From: DATDFB01 sp035276475
Lineage (GTDB): Bacteria; Acidobacteriota; Thermoanaerobaculia; Gp7-AA8
Direction: 5' to 3'
NCBI GenBank assembly: GCA_035276475.1
Contig: DATELQ010000026.1
Coordinates: 35,794 to 99,793 of the forward strand
DNA length: 64,000 bases
Below the pieces are notes generated by a model that was given only the letters and a program-made list of their open reading frames with translations, made no database searches and was not told the DNA's origin. A program made the position numbers and the translations under genes. This document shows, one piece after another, positions 10,184 through 18,656 of the stretch. Each line of letters begins with the position of its first letter. The first letter of the stretch is position 1.

Positions 10184-11752
10184 CTAAATGCTGATCGACG
10201 TGGGGCGGCTCTCGGCCCGGTAGTGAATGTCGAAGATCACGCGCGACACGAAGAATGCGGTGAAGACCGACGCGAACAGACCGATGAGCAGCGTCACGGC
10301 GAAGCCCTTGATCGGACCGGTGCCGAACTGGAACAGGAAGAGCGCCGAGATGATCGTCGTCATGTGCGTGTCGATGATCGTGCCGAAGGCGCGGGAGAAG
10401 CCGTTCTCGATGGCCGCGCGCACGGTCTTGCCGTCGCGCAGCTCCTCACGGATGCGCTCGAAGACGAGCACGTTCGAGTCGACGGCCATGCCGAGGGTCA
10501 GGATGATGCCGGCGATGCCGGGCAGCGTCAGCGTGGCCTTGAAGATGGCCATCATGCCGAGAATGATGACGAGGTTGAGCAGCAGCGCCAGCACGGCGTT
10601 GATGCCCGCGCCGCGGTAGTAGAGGACGACGGCGAGGATCAGGGCGACGAAGCCGATGACCGAGGCGAGCACGCCCTGGCGGATGGAGTCGCGGCCGAGC
10701 GACGGGCCGACGGTGCGCTCCTCGAGCGTCGTCAGCGACGCCGGCAGCGAGCCGCTGCGCAGGACGAGCGCGAGATCCGCGGCCTGCTGCGTGGTGAACG
10801 AGCCTTCGATGACGCCCTGGTCGTTGATCTGCGAGTTGATGACCGGGGCGGAGACGACTTTGTTGTCGAGGACGATGGCCAGGCGGCGCTTGACGTTCGC
10901 GCCGGTGAGCTCGCCGAACTTGCGCCCGCCGTCGGGCGTGAGGGAGAAACCAACGGTCGGCTCGCCCAAGCGGCCCTTCTGCACGCGCGCATTCTTGAGG
11001 TCCGTGCCGGTGACCGGCACGCTCTTGCGCACGGCGAAGAACTTGATGCCGGTGGTTTGGCCGAGGGCGTTTTCGTCGTTGCCGGGGATGACGTCGACGT
11101 CGCCCTGCATGTTGGGCGGAACGCTCTGCATGATCGTCTTCGCGTCGGTGCTCGGCTCCCCCTCGACGAGGCGGAACTGCAGCACGGCCGTGGTCTTGAT
11201 GATGTCCTTGACGCGGGCCGGGTCGTCGACGCCGGGGAGCTGGATGACGATGCGGTTGCCGCTCTCCGGCGCGATGATCGGCTCGGTGACGCCGAGGGCG
11301 TCCACGCGGTTGCGGATGGTCTCGACGGAGTGCTCGATGGTGTCGCGCTCGAGCGCGCTGAGCGCCGACGGCTTCATCTTGAACAGCAGCGCCCCCTCGG
11401 CGGTGCGGCTCAGGTCGAACGACGGCGTGTAGTCCTTGGCGATGCGCTCGTAGTCGGCCGTGCTGACGCCGTTCGGCGGCGCCACGACGAACGACGAGTC
11501 GTTCACGCGGCGGACGCTCGGCATCGGCACGTTCTGCTTCGTCGACTGCGCCTTGACCGCCTCCATGGCCTGATCGACCTCGAGGCGCGTGGCGTCGCCG
11601 ACGTTCACCCGCATGACCAGGTGCGTGCCTCCTTTGAGATCGAGGCCGCGGCGAATCGGCTCAGGGTTGCTCGCCGTAGGAATGATCGGCACGGTAAAGC
11701 CGACCAACACAGCGAGGATCAGCACGATTTTCCAGGCAATTCCTCTAGTCAA
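10184..11752 (-). CDS. secD: Protein translocase subunit SecD
   Basis: Larger subunit of the SecDF accessory translocase. It is 522 residues with an N-terminal membrane anchor, RRGLDLKGGTHLVMRV, a large periplasmic domain, GSLPASLTTLEERTVGPSLG, and the C-terminal six-segment domain with AVDSNVLVFERIREELRDG. The start is taken as TTG 11752 because a strong Shine-Dalgarno (GGAGGAAATC) precedes it and MTRGIAWKIV is a normal SecD N-terminus; the open frame upstream overlaps the yajC end and has no family match. Confidence 0.95.
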   Translation of the reverse strand: MTRGIAWKIVLILAVLVGFTVPIIPTASNPEPIRRGLDLKGGTHLVMRVNVGDATRLEVDQAMEAVKAQSTKQNVPMPSVRRVNDSSFVVAPPNGVSTADYERIAKDYTPSFDLSRTAEGALLFKMKPSALSALERDTIEHSVETIRNRVDALGVTEPIIAPESGNRIVIQLPGVDDPARVKDIIKTTAVLQFRLVEGEPSTDAKTIMQSVPPNMQGDVDVIPGNDENALGQTTGIKFFAVRKSVPVTGTDLKNARVQKGRLGEPTVGFSLTPDGGRKFGELTGANVKRRLAIVLDNKVVSAPVINSQINDQGVIEGSFTTQQAADLALVLRSGSLPASLTTLEERTVGPSLGRDSIRQGVLASVIGFVALILAVVLYYRGAGINAVLALLLNLVIILGMMAIFKATLTLPGIAGIILTLGMAVDSNVLVFERIREELRDGKTVRAAIENGFSRAFGTIIDTHMTTIISALFLFQFGTGPIKGFAVTLLIGLFASVFTAFFVSRVIFDIHYRAESRPTSISI

Positions 11753-11780
11753 GATTTCCTCCAGGAACAGGCGGCTCTGG

Positions 11781-12104
11781 TCACGACTCGGTTCCCGCCT
11801 CACCCGACAGAACGCCGGTGATGCCAGAACGCGCAACCTTGACCTTCACATTCTCAGCAATTTTGAGATAGACGACGTCGGCTTCAACACCCTGGATGGT
11901 CCCGTAAATCCCACCCGAGGTGACGACGCGATCGCCCTTCTTCAGCGAGCCCAACATCTCCTGCGTCTTCTTCCGCTGCTTGCTGGCCGGCGCGATGACG
12001 AGGAAGTAGAAAACGAGAAAGATCGCCGCGATCGGCAGGACTTGCAGAAGCAGGCCCATGGCGCCGCCGGCATCCTTCGTTTGAAGCAGAGCAATCGTGA
12101 TCAT
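11781..12104 (-). CDS. yajC: Sec translocase accessory protein YajC
   Basis: A 107-residue single-span membrane protein that associates with SecDF. It has one membrane segment (VLPIAAIFLVFYFLVIAP) followed by the family tract KKTQEMLGSLKKGDRVVTSGGIYGTI (split here only for reading: KKTQEMLGSLKK then GDRVVTSGGIYGTI). The ATG at 12104 overlaps the tgt stop (ATGA), so translation is coupled to tgt; a TTG one codon earlier is also open. Confidence 0.93.
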   Translation of the reverse strand: MITIALLQTKDAGGAMGLLLQVLPIAAIFLVFYFLVIAPASKQRKKTQEMLGSLKKGDRVVTSGGIYGTIQGVEADVVYLKIAENVKVKVARSGITGVLSGEAGTES

Positions 12105-13252
12105 CAAGACCCTTCGTTAGTCGGAGCCGAGAGGAAGGTTTCGCGGAAGGCCCCGAATGAATCGAGCGCAATAGCTTGCCGAACCGACCGCATCAAGTCA
12201 AGGTAAAAGAAGACGTTGTGGATGGTGTTGTAGACGAGGGCGGCGATCTCGCCGGTGACGTAAAGGTGCCGCAGATAGGCCCGCGAAACGGTGCGGCAGG
12301 TGACGCAGGCGCAGCGCGGATCGAGCGGTCCCTCGTCCGCCGCGAAGCGGGCGTTCTTGATGGCGATCTTCCCCTCGGAGGTGAAGAGGGTGCCGTTGCG
12401 CGCGTTTCGCGTCGGCATGACGCAGTCGAACATGTCGATGCCCGCGGCGACGCCGTCGAGGAGGTCCTGCGGCGTGCCGACGCCCATGAGGTACCGCGGC
12501 TTGTCCTCGGGAAGCAGCGGAGCGGTGTGGCGCATGACGTCGAGCATCTCGGCCTTGGTCTCGCCGACGGAGACGCCGCCGATGGCCACGCCGTCGAAGT
12601 CCATCGAAGAAATGGCCTCGGCGCTGCGCGCGCGAAGGTCGGGGTAGACGCCGCCCTGCACGATGCCAAAGAGCGCCGTCTGCCGCCGCGCCGCAAGCGA
12701 CCGCCGCGCCCACCGGTGCGTCCGCTCCATCGACTCTTCGACCTCGGCGTGCGAGAGCCCGTACGCCGGACACTCGTCGAAGGCCATGGCGATGTCGACG
12801 CCCATGCGGCTCTGGATGTCGACGGAGACCTCGGGGGAGAGGAACTGCAGCGAGCCGTCGAGGTGGCTGCGGAACTCGACCCCCTCCTCGCGCACCTTGC
12901 GCATCGAGGCGAGCGACCAGACCTGGAAACCGCCCGAGTCGGAGAGGACGGCCCGGTCCCAGTTCATGAGCTTGTGGACGCCGCCGAGGCGGTCGATCAG
13001 ATCGATGCCCGGGCGGAGCATCAGGTGGTAGGTGTTGTTGAGGATGATTTGCGGCGAAGTGCTGAGTGCTGTGTGCTGAGTGCTGAGTTGTTTCAGCTGA
13101 TCGATCGTCAGCGCTTTCACGCTGGCCGCGGTGCCGACCGGCATGAAAACGGGCGTATCGATGTCGCCGTGCGGTGTCTGAATGCGGCCAAGTCGCGCGG
13201 CACCGTCCTGACGCAGGAGCTCGAACTTCAGGCGCGACTCAGCACTCAGCAC
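12104..13252 (-). CDS. tgt: Queuine tRNA-ribosyltransferase (carries repeat-derived insert)
   Basis: Exchanges guanine for the queuosine precursor at the wobble position of GUN tRNAs. The catalytic region DSGGFQVWSLASMRKV, the second conserved stretch FDCVMPTRNARNGTLFT and the zinc-site CACVTC are present. At about residues 54-65 there is an insert QLSTQHTALSTSPQ between KALTIDQLK and IILNNTYHLMLRPG. In normal Tgt these two blocks are joined by about GAQ. The insert is encoded by a CAGCACT-type tandem repeat at 13058-13090. The GTG start at 13252 also lies in a copy of the same repeat, so the first residues (MLSAES) are repeat-derived. Confidence 0.94.
   Translation of the reverse strand: MLSAESRLKFELLRQDGAARLGRIQTPHGDIDTPVFMPVGTAASVKALTIDQLKQLSTQHTALSTSPQIILNNTYHLMLRPGIDLIDRLGGVHKLMNWDRAVLSDSGGFQVWSLASMRKVREEGVEFRSHLDGSLQFLSPEVSVDIQSRMGVDIAMAFDECPAYGLSHAEVEESMERTHRWARRSLAARRQTALFGIVQGGVYPDLRARSAEAISSMDFDGVAIGGVSVGETKAEMLDVMRHTAPLLPEDKPRYLMGVGTPQDLLDGVAAGIDMFDCVMPTRNARNGTLFTSEGKIAIKNARFAADEGPLDPRCACVTCRTVSRAYLRHLYVTGEIAALVYNTIHNVFFYLDLMRSVRQAIALDSFGAFRETFLSAPTNEGS
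13058..13090. repeat. In-frame CAGCACT/AGTGCTG tandem repeat inside tgt
   Basis: About four and a half degenerate copies of the heptamer AGTGCTG, in the reading frame of tgt, encode the extra residues STQHTALST. The same repeat type lies 150 bp away at the start of the gene. Confidence 0.8.
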
Positions 13253-13267
13253 TCAGAACTCAGCACT
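13236..13267. repeat. CAGCACT tandem repeat at the lolA-tgt junction
   Basis: Four to five degenerate copies of ACTCAGC. They provide the GTG start codon of tgt and touch the lolA stop codon region, so the repeat fills the whole intergenic gap. Confidence 0.8.
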
Positions 13268-13943
13268 ACTGGATTTTCATCTGCTCGACCCGCACGCCCG
13301 CCGGCAGGTTGAGCGTGAAGCGGCTGGAGGAGACCGGCTGGTTCACCTTGATGTTCGTGAACTCGTAGCGGGTGACGTCGCCGTCGGACTCGGTGTACTC
13401 GAACTTTGTCGTCAGGTAGGACTTCTTGTCGATCCAGATCTTGAGGTGCTGCACTTTCTTGGCGATCTGCTTCGACTTCGGCGCCAGGTCGAGCAGGTAC
13501 GTCGGCTGGTCGGCGCGGTTGACGAAGGTGAAGTTGAAGTAGGCGCCGAGCTCGTCGATCGCTCCGCTCGCTCCCATGTACTTGAAGATGCGGTCCTGGA
13601 AGCGCTTGACTTCGATCTTCTCGGCCTTGCGCAGGTCGGGGTAGTACGTCGTGAGCGTGCCGTCGGCGATCAGCATGGTCACGCGCTTCGGCGCGTCGTA
13701 GGTCCAGAGGACATTGTTCGGCTTCTGGTAGACGAAGTGCCCAGTGGAGACTTCCGGCTTGGCCAGGAGGGCCAGCGTCTTCTCCTGGCGGAACTCCGCC
13801 TCGAGGGAGTTGGTCTTTTTCTGCTGCTCCTGGACCCGCTTGATCACCTCGTCGAGCGAGTTGGGATCCGCGGAGCGCGCGGCCGCGGGGAGGACGACGA
13901 TGAGCGTGCACAGCGCTGCCGCTGCGGCCTTCCGAATCGACAT
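13266..13943 (-). CDS. lolA: Outer-membrane lipoprotein carrier protein LolA
   Basis: Periplasmic chaperone that carries lipoproteins from the LolCDE exporter to the outer membrane. It has 225 residues from the ATG at 13943, a signal peptide (AAAAALCTLIVVLPAAARS), then the LolA pattern: EAEFRQEKTLALLAKPEVSTG, FVYQKPNNVLWTYDAP and the aromatic strand pair KIWIDKKSYLTTKFEY. An alternative ATG lies seven codons upstream. It indicates a Gram-negative envelope and serves the lipoproteins encoded elsewhere in the window. Confidence 0.88.
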   Translation of the reverse strand: MSIRKAAAAALCTLIVVLPAAARSADPNSLDEVIKRVQEQQKKTNSLEAEFRQEKTLALLAKPEVSTGHFVYQKPNNVLWTYDAPKRVTMLIADGTLTTYYPDLRKAEKIEVKRFQDRIFKYMGASGAIDELGAYFNFTFVNRADQPTYLLDLAPKSKQIAKKVQHLKIWIDKKSYLTTKFEYTESDGDVTRYEFTNIKVNQPVSSSRFTLNLPAGVRVEQMKIQ

Positions 13944-14020
13944 GATGCCAGCCAACCCGGCCAACCCCTGGTCCTATTTCCAGTTGAGCGGGTTATACTC
14001 AGTGAAAATCGAGGTTATTT

Positions 14021-14857
14021 ATGAAGACGATTTTGCTGGCGATCTCGCTCCTGCTGGCAGTGACGGGCGTGCAGGGAGCAGTGCAGTACGAGTTCCGTCA
14101 GACGTTCCGCTCCGACGTGGAGACGATGCCGCCGAACGACATGACCGGCCGCGCGGTCATCGACGGCGACCGCTACCGCGTCGAGTTCCTCTCCGGAACG
14201 GCCTTCCCTCCCGGCAGTTACATGTTCACCACGAACGGATCCAAGCAGCAGATCTGGATCGACCCGACGAAGAAGTCCTACGTCGAGGTGAACGCCGCCG
14301 GCGTCGCCAACGCCTTGGGCGCGAGCCGCATCACGATCAGCAACAAGAAGATCGACGTCACGGCGATGCAGGACCACCCGACCATCGCCGGCCTCCCCAC
14401 CGACCACTACCGCATGGTCATGAGCTACGACATCGCCGTGCCGTTCGGCCAGCTGCAGCTCAAGCAGTCGGTCACGACGCTGATCGATAAGTGGACGACC
14501 ATGGCCTACGCCGGCGCCGCCGACGGCTTCCTCGCGGACGGCGGAATCCGCACCGGCAACCCCGATATCGACGATCTCGTGGCCGCGGAGAACACGAAGA
14601 TCAAAGGCTTCCCGCTGCGCCAGACGATCGAGGTAACGACGGTGAACGCCACGCCGCGCAACGCCGGGAGCCAGATCCCGCTCAAGCAGGTCCACACGCA
14701 GACGAAGGACATGACGATCACGGCGATCGAGTCGAAGCCCGAGGTGGCGGCGACGCTGTTCCAGATTCCGGCGGGATTCCATAAAGCGGATCCGCTGCGC
14801 GACGACACGCAGAAGGCGCCGGTGCATGTGCTGTCGATGGAGCCGGAAAAGCAGTAG
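14021..14857 (+). CDS. Secreted protein, DUF4412-like
   Basis: A 278-residue protein with a clear signal peptide (LLAISLLLAVTGVQG). The mature part has the pattern MTGRAVIDGDRYRVEF, IWIDPTKKSYVEV and IAGLPTDHYRMVM, which resembles periplasmic beta-rich proteins of the DUF4412 type. LolA upstream has a similar general fold, so a lipid- or lipoprotein-handling role is possible, but this is only inference. It is divergent from lolA; the 77 bp between them contain TTATACT at about 13993, a plausible -10 element. Confidence 0.75.
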   Translation: MKTILLAISLLLAVTGVQGAVQYEFRQTFRSDVETMPPNDMTGRAVIDGDRYRVEFLSGTAFPPGSYMFTTNGSKQQIWIDPTKKSYVEVNAAGVANALGASRITISNKKIDVTAMQDHPTIAGLPTDHYRMVMSYDIAVPFGQLQLKQSVTTLIDKWTTMAYAGAADGFLADGGIRTGNPDIDDLVAAENTKIKGFPLRQTIEVTTVNATPRNAGSQIPLKQVHTQTKDMTITAIESKPEVAATLFQIPAGFHKADPLRDDTQKAPVHVLSMEPEKQ

Positions 14858-14917
14858 CGTCCGGCTCCGTGCTATCCTCCCCCGAAGTTTCTCGTCCCCG
14901 GTTCTGACGTTCTCGCA

Positions 14918-16252
14918 ATGAAGAAGCTGCTCGCCATCGGCGATCGACTGGGTGGGTATGTGAGGCGGCCGCGAGCGTACTTCGCGGTTCTCCCCATCGT
15001 CGTCCCGCTCCTCCTGGTCGTGACCAACGGTGCCGGACCGGCCCAACAGTCCGTCCGCGCGTCGGCGCTGACTACGCCCGTGCCGCGGGTCCGCTACGAC
15101 CAGCTCGCCGCGCCGACGCCCGACAGCCTGCCGCAGCACTCCGTAATCCTCACCGTCGAAGACGGCGACACGCTCGACTCCATCCTGGTCGCCGGCGGCC
15201 TGACCCGCGGCGAGAGCGCCATCCTCAACAACGAATTCGGCAAGGTCCTCGACCTCCGCCGCCTCCGCCCCGGCAACATCGTCCGCTTTCATCACGCCCC
15301 CGAGGGCGCGATCGACAGCGTGGAGATGAAGGTGATTGGCTGGGGCGAGCTCGACGCCGTCCGCAACGGCCGCGGCGGCTTCGACGTCTCGCAGCGCCAA
15401 GTGCAGGTCACCGAGGTCGAGACGGCGGTCGCGGCGCGCATCGACTCGTCGCTGTACGAGGCGCTGCGCCAAGCCGGCGAGGGGCCGCAGCTCGTGCAGC
15501 AGCTCGTCGACGTCTTCCAGTGGGACATCGACTTCTTCGCGCTGCAGCGCGGCGACTCCTTCAGCGTGATCGTCAAGAAGCGCTTCGGCGGCAGCGACAT
15601 CCTCGGATACGGCCCCATCGTCGCCGCGCGCTTCACGCACAACGGGCAGACGTACGAAGCCTTCCGCCAGGAAACATCCTCCGGCGCCGGCTACTACGCG
15701 CGCAGCGGAACGCCGCTCCGCAAACAGTTCCTCCGCGCGCCGCTGCAGTTCACGCGCATCACTTCCGGCTTCTCGAAGAGCCGGTTCCATCCGATCCTGC
15801 ACGCCTTCCGGCCGCATCACGGCGTCGACTACGGCGCGCCGACCGGCACGCCGGTGATGACGACGGCCGACGGCGTCGTGGTCGAGGCCCGCTACAAAGG
15901 CGGCGAAGGGAACTTCGTCCGCATCCGCCACAGCTCCCGGATCGAGACGTCGTACCTCCACCTGTCGCGCTTCGCCAAGGGCATGCGCCCCGGCAAGAAG
16001 GTGGTGCAGGGCGAGGTGATCGGATACGTCGGCGCGACCGGCCTGGCTACGGGGCCGCACCTCGACTACCGCGTCTCGGACAACGGCACGTGGCTCAATC
16101 CGCTCCAACTGAAATCGATCACGCCTGACCCGCTGCGCGGCGCCTCGCTCGAGCAGTTCCGCCTGAGCGTCGGCCGCGTCTCGCCGAAGCTCGACAGCGC
16201 GCCGATGCCGCAGGTGGCCGAGGTGAGCGCGAGGCGGCGGGCACTGTTCTAG
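14918..16252 (+). CDS. M23-family peptidoglycan endopeptidase
   Basis: A 444-residue membrane-anchored peptidase. An N-terminal segment (AVLPIVVPLLLVV) precedes an OapA/LysM-like region (SVILTVEDGDTLDSILVAGG) and the C-terminal LytM domain. The first zinc motif is HGVDYG and the central strand motif is GEGNFVRIRHSSRIETSYLH. The second motif reads TGPHLDYRV, with Asp where most family members have the second His of HLH. Asp can still bind zinc, so activity is uncertain. It probably trims peptidoglycan cross-links. Confidence 0.85.
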   Translation: MKKLLAIGDRLGGYVRRPRAYFAVLPIVVPLLLVVTNGAGPAQQSVRASALTTPVPRVRYDQLAAPTPDSLPQHSVILTVEDGDTLDSILVAGGLTRGESAILNNEFGKVLDLRRLRPGNIVRFHHAPEGAIDSVEMKVIGWGELDAVRNGRGGFDVSQRQVQVTEVETAVAARIDSSLYEALRQAGEGPQLVQQLVDVFQWDIDFFALQRGDSFSVIVKKRFGGSDILGYGPIVAARFTHNGQTYEAFRQETSSGAGYYARSGTPLRKQFLRAPLQFTRITSGFSKSRFHPILHAFRPHHGVDYGAPTGTPVMTTADGVVVEARYKGGEGNFVRIRHSSRIETSYLHLSRFAKGMRPGKKVVQGEVIGYVGATGLATGPHLDYRVSDNGTWLNPLQLKSITPDPLRGASLEQFRLSVGRVSPKLDSAPMPQVAEVSARRRALF

Positions 16253-16274
16253 CAGCACCCACGGACTCGTACCC

Positions 16275-18143
16275 ATGAAAAAGGTGATCGCTCGCGCGCC
16301 GGTGCGCGCGGACCTGGCCGGCGGAACTCTCGACCTCTGGCCCCTCTACCTCTTCCACCCCGGCGCCCGCACGGTCAACGTCGGAATCTCGTACTACGCG
16401 GAATCGGAAATCATCGAGACCGGCGACAACGCCATCGAGATCCATCTCAGCGACCAGCAGTACGAGCAGCGCTACGAGTCACTGCAGCAGCTCGCCCGAG
16501 ACCCGAAGGCGGCGCTGATCCACCGCGTGATCGAGCATTTCCACCACGTGAGCGGCGTCCGCATCACGACGCGCACCGACGCGCCGCGCGGCTCCGGCCT
16601 CGGCGGCTCCTCGGCGCTGACGATCACGCTCGTCCGCGCGCTGACGGAGATTGCCGGCGAGCCGGTGGAAGGCGAGCGCCTCGTCGAGCTCGTGCGCGAC
16701 CTCGAGACGCGCCTCCTCGGCGTCCCCGCCGGCATCCAGGACTACTACCCCGCCGTCTTTGGCGGCCTCGCGGCACTGCACCTCAACCCCGGCGCGATCA
16801 TCCGCCACCCGATCTCGCTGCCGGTCGGCGAGCTCGCCGAGCACATGTTGCTGCACTACACCGGCATCGCCCACTTCTCCGGCACGAACAACTGGCAGCT
16901 CTACAAAGCGCACATCAGCGGGAAGAAGAAGGTGAAGCAGGGCTTCGACCGCATCGCCGAGAGCGCCGTGGAGATGGAGAGGGCGCTGGAGACCGGCAAC
17001 CTCGAAGCGGCCGGCGCCGCGCTCGCGCACGAGTGGAAGAACCGCAAGGCGCTGATCGAGGGGATCTCGACGCCGGAGATCGACGCCGCAATCGAGGCGG
17101 CGACGGACGCCGGCGCGTGGGGCGGCAAGGTCTGCGGCGCGGGCGGCGGCGGATGCATCGTGTTCCTCGCGCCGCGCGAGCAGCGCGAGGCGGTGCGCCG
17201 CGCGCTGGCGAAGATGCCGGGACGCGTGCTCGACGCGGTGCCGGTGGCGCATGGCCTCACGGTGGAGCGCAGCGACGACACGTCGCAGGCGACGTTCTCG
17301 TTCGCCCGCGCCCGCCGCGCGCGGCAGAGCGAGTCGCTCGAACAGCTCTGGGTCTACGGCGGCAACGGAGACTATCGGCCGTATCTCCTCGCCGAGGCGA
17401 TCGTGACGCACAGCGAGCCGCGCAGCGGCGCGCACCTGTCGATCCTTCGCTCGTACGTCGCTCCGATCAATCCAGCCGACGGCAGCGTGACGTGGACGAA
17501 CGCCCGCCCGCTCGACCCCGAGCGCCTCGACATCCGCGCCGTCCCCGACCCCGGCCGCGGCACGGCCGCCACGGTCTCGCCCGAGACGCTGACGCAGGAG
17601 GCCGCGCAGTCAGAGGAGACGTTCCGGCAGTTCCTCGCCTCAACGGAGAAGCTCCGCCTCTTCCACAACGCGGAGTTCGCGCTCTACTCGGAGCCGAACG
17701 AGTCGCACGAGTCGTTCCTGGCACGCTGCCTCGAGGAGGCGAAGCGCCGCATCAACGACGAATCCGAGCGCCTGGAGGGGACGTTCCGCCGCCGCCTCGA
17801 CCAGGTGAAGGAGCGCTCCGAGCGCGACCAGCGCGAGATCGACAAGGACGAGACGCTCCCGAAGGACATGTCGAAAGACGTGAACCTCGCCTGGGGCCCG
17901 ATGCTCTACAACATCACCAGCGGCAAGCCCGCCGCCGTGGCCGACGCCAAGCAGTCCGTGCGCGAAGTCGACTACATGGAAAAGATCGCCATGATCCAAA
18001 AGGCATGGGACCGCGAGCTCGACGCCATCCGCGAAGACCTCGAGGCGAAGGCGAACGAGATCGAGGAGATCATCGTCTCGCCGGCCGGAAAGAACATCGA
18101 GATCACGCGCTACCTGATTTTGTGGGGCGCGGGATTGCTGTGA
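16275..18143 (+). CDS. GHMP-family sugar kinase fused to a helical C-terminal domain
   Basis: Residues 1 to about 325 form a GHMP kinase resembling D-glycero-D-manno-heptose 7-phosphate kinases: RAPVRADLAGGTLD at the N-terminus, the ATP loop PRGSGLGGSSALT (104-116) and the C-terminal glycine motif KVCGAGGGGCIVFLA (about 285-299). About 300 further residues follow, with a long charged helical stretch (470-530) and the ending EEIIVSPAGKNIEITRYLILW. That ending reminds me of the C-terminus of some HerA/FtsK-like ATPases (LEEV..RP...DI.V...GLAW), from memory only. Most heptose-7-phosphate kinases stop at about 330 residues. It lies 22 bp after the M23 gene and is probably co-transcribed. Confidence 0.85.
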   Translation: MKKVIARAPVRADLAGGTLDLWPLYLFHPGARTVNVGISYYAESEIIETGDNAIEIHLSDQQYEQRYESLQQLARDPKAALIHRVIEHFHHVSGVRITTRTDAPRGSGLGGSSALTITLVRALTEIAGEPVEGERLVELVRDLETRLLGVPAGIQDYYPAVFGGLAALHLNPGAIIRHPISLPVGELAEHMLLHYTGIAHFSGTNNWQLYKAHISGKKKVKQGFDRIAESAVEMERALETGNLEAAGAALAHEWKNRKALIEGISTPEIDAAIEAATDAGAWGGKVCGAGGGGCIVFLAPREQREAVRRALAKMPGRVLDAVPVAHGLTVERSDDTSQATFSFARARRARQSESLEQLWVYGGNGDYRPYLLAEAIVTHSEPRSGAHLSILRSYVAPINPADGSVTWTNARPLDPERLDIRAVPDPGRGTAATVSPETLTQEAAQSEETFRQFLASTEKLRLFHNAEFALYSEPNESHESFLARCLEEAKRRINDESERLEGTFRRRLDQVKERSERDQREIDKDETLPKDMSKDVNLAWGPMLYNITSGKPAAVADAKQSVREVDYMEKIAMIQKAWDRELDAIREDLEAKANEIEEIIVSPAGKNIEITRYLILWGAGLL

Positions 18144-18180
18144 GGGCAGCCGCTGTTCCCGTGCTAGCATCGCCACCCGT

Positions 18181-18257
18181 CGGGCAGTAGCGCAGCCTGG
18201 TAGCGTACCTGAATGGGGTTCAGGTGGTCGGGGGTTCAAATCCCCCCTGCCCGACCA
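18181..18257 (+). tRNA. tRNA-Pro(GGG)
   Basis: A complete cloverleaf: acceptor stem CGGGCAG/CTGCCCG, anticodon stem CCTGA/TCAGG around loop ATGGGGT (anticodon GGG), T-arm GGGGGTTCAAATCCCCC, and encoded CCA at 18255-18257. The island integrase module starts just downstream, so its 3' end is the probable attachment site. Confidence 0.95.
18230..18257 (+). other. Candidate attL in the 3' end of tRNA-Pro
   Basis: The T-arm and 3' acceptor of tRNA-Pro border the mobile part of the window, and a HTH gene and integrase follow within 200-400 bp. No second copy of this sequence was seen up to base 64,000, so the other boundary must be further right. The coordinates are an estimate. Confidence 0.5.
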
Positions 18258-18437
18258 ACAGAACCACCCCCACCTACAACAACTTAGCTGACCCACCCCC
18301 TGGCGCCACGCGCCGGCGCAGGGGAAAAGTGTCTAGTGCGGCGTCTAGTGCGCCGCCGCCCGACGGTGGCATCGCCGCGCCGACGCATTCCGATGCGTCC
18401 GCGTTCTCGCCGGCCACGATGGCCGCGGAGGTGCGGC

Positions 18438-18656
18438 ATGCACGACGAACTCATCTCCCGAACGGCACTCGCGGCGGCGCTCCACGTCCGGCCGGCGACG
18501 ATCGCGAAGTGGACGCGGCTCGGCTGGTTCCCGGAGCCGACCCAGCGGATCTCGGATCGCGTGATCCTCTACGAGCGCGCGGCGGTGCAGACGGCGCTCG
18601 CCAGACGCGCGGCGCGCACCGCGCGACAGATCGCGCCGACGCAGCAACCGGCGTGA
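18438..18656 (+). CDS. Small HTH protein, excisionase/AlpA-like
   Basis: A 72-residue protein with a MerR/AlpA-type helix-turn-helix: LISRTALAAALHVRPATIAKW then TRLGWFPEPTQRISDRVILY, the layout of excisionases that name the next DNA-binding wing. A GGAGGT ribosome-binding site lies five bases before the ATG. Its TGA overlaps the GTG of the integrase (GTGA), so the two are coupled. It probably directs excision or regulates the integrase. Confidence 0.75.
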   Translation: MHDELISRTALAAALHVRPATIAKWTRLGWFPEPTQRISDRVILYERAAVQTALARRAARTARQIAPTQQPA

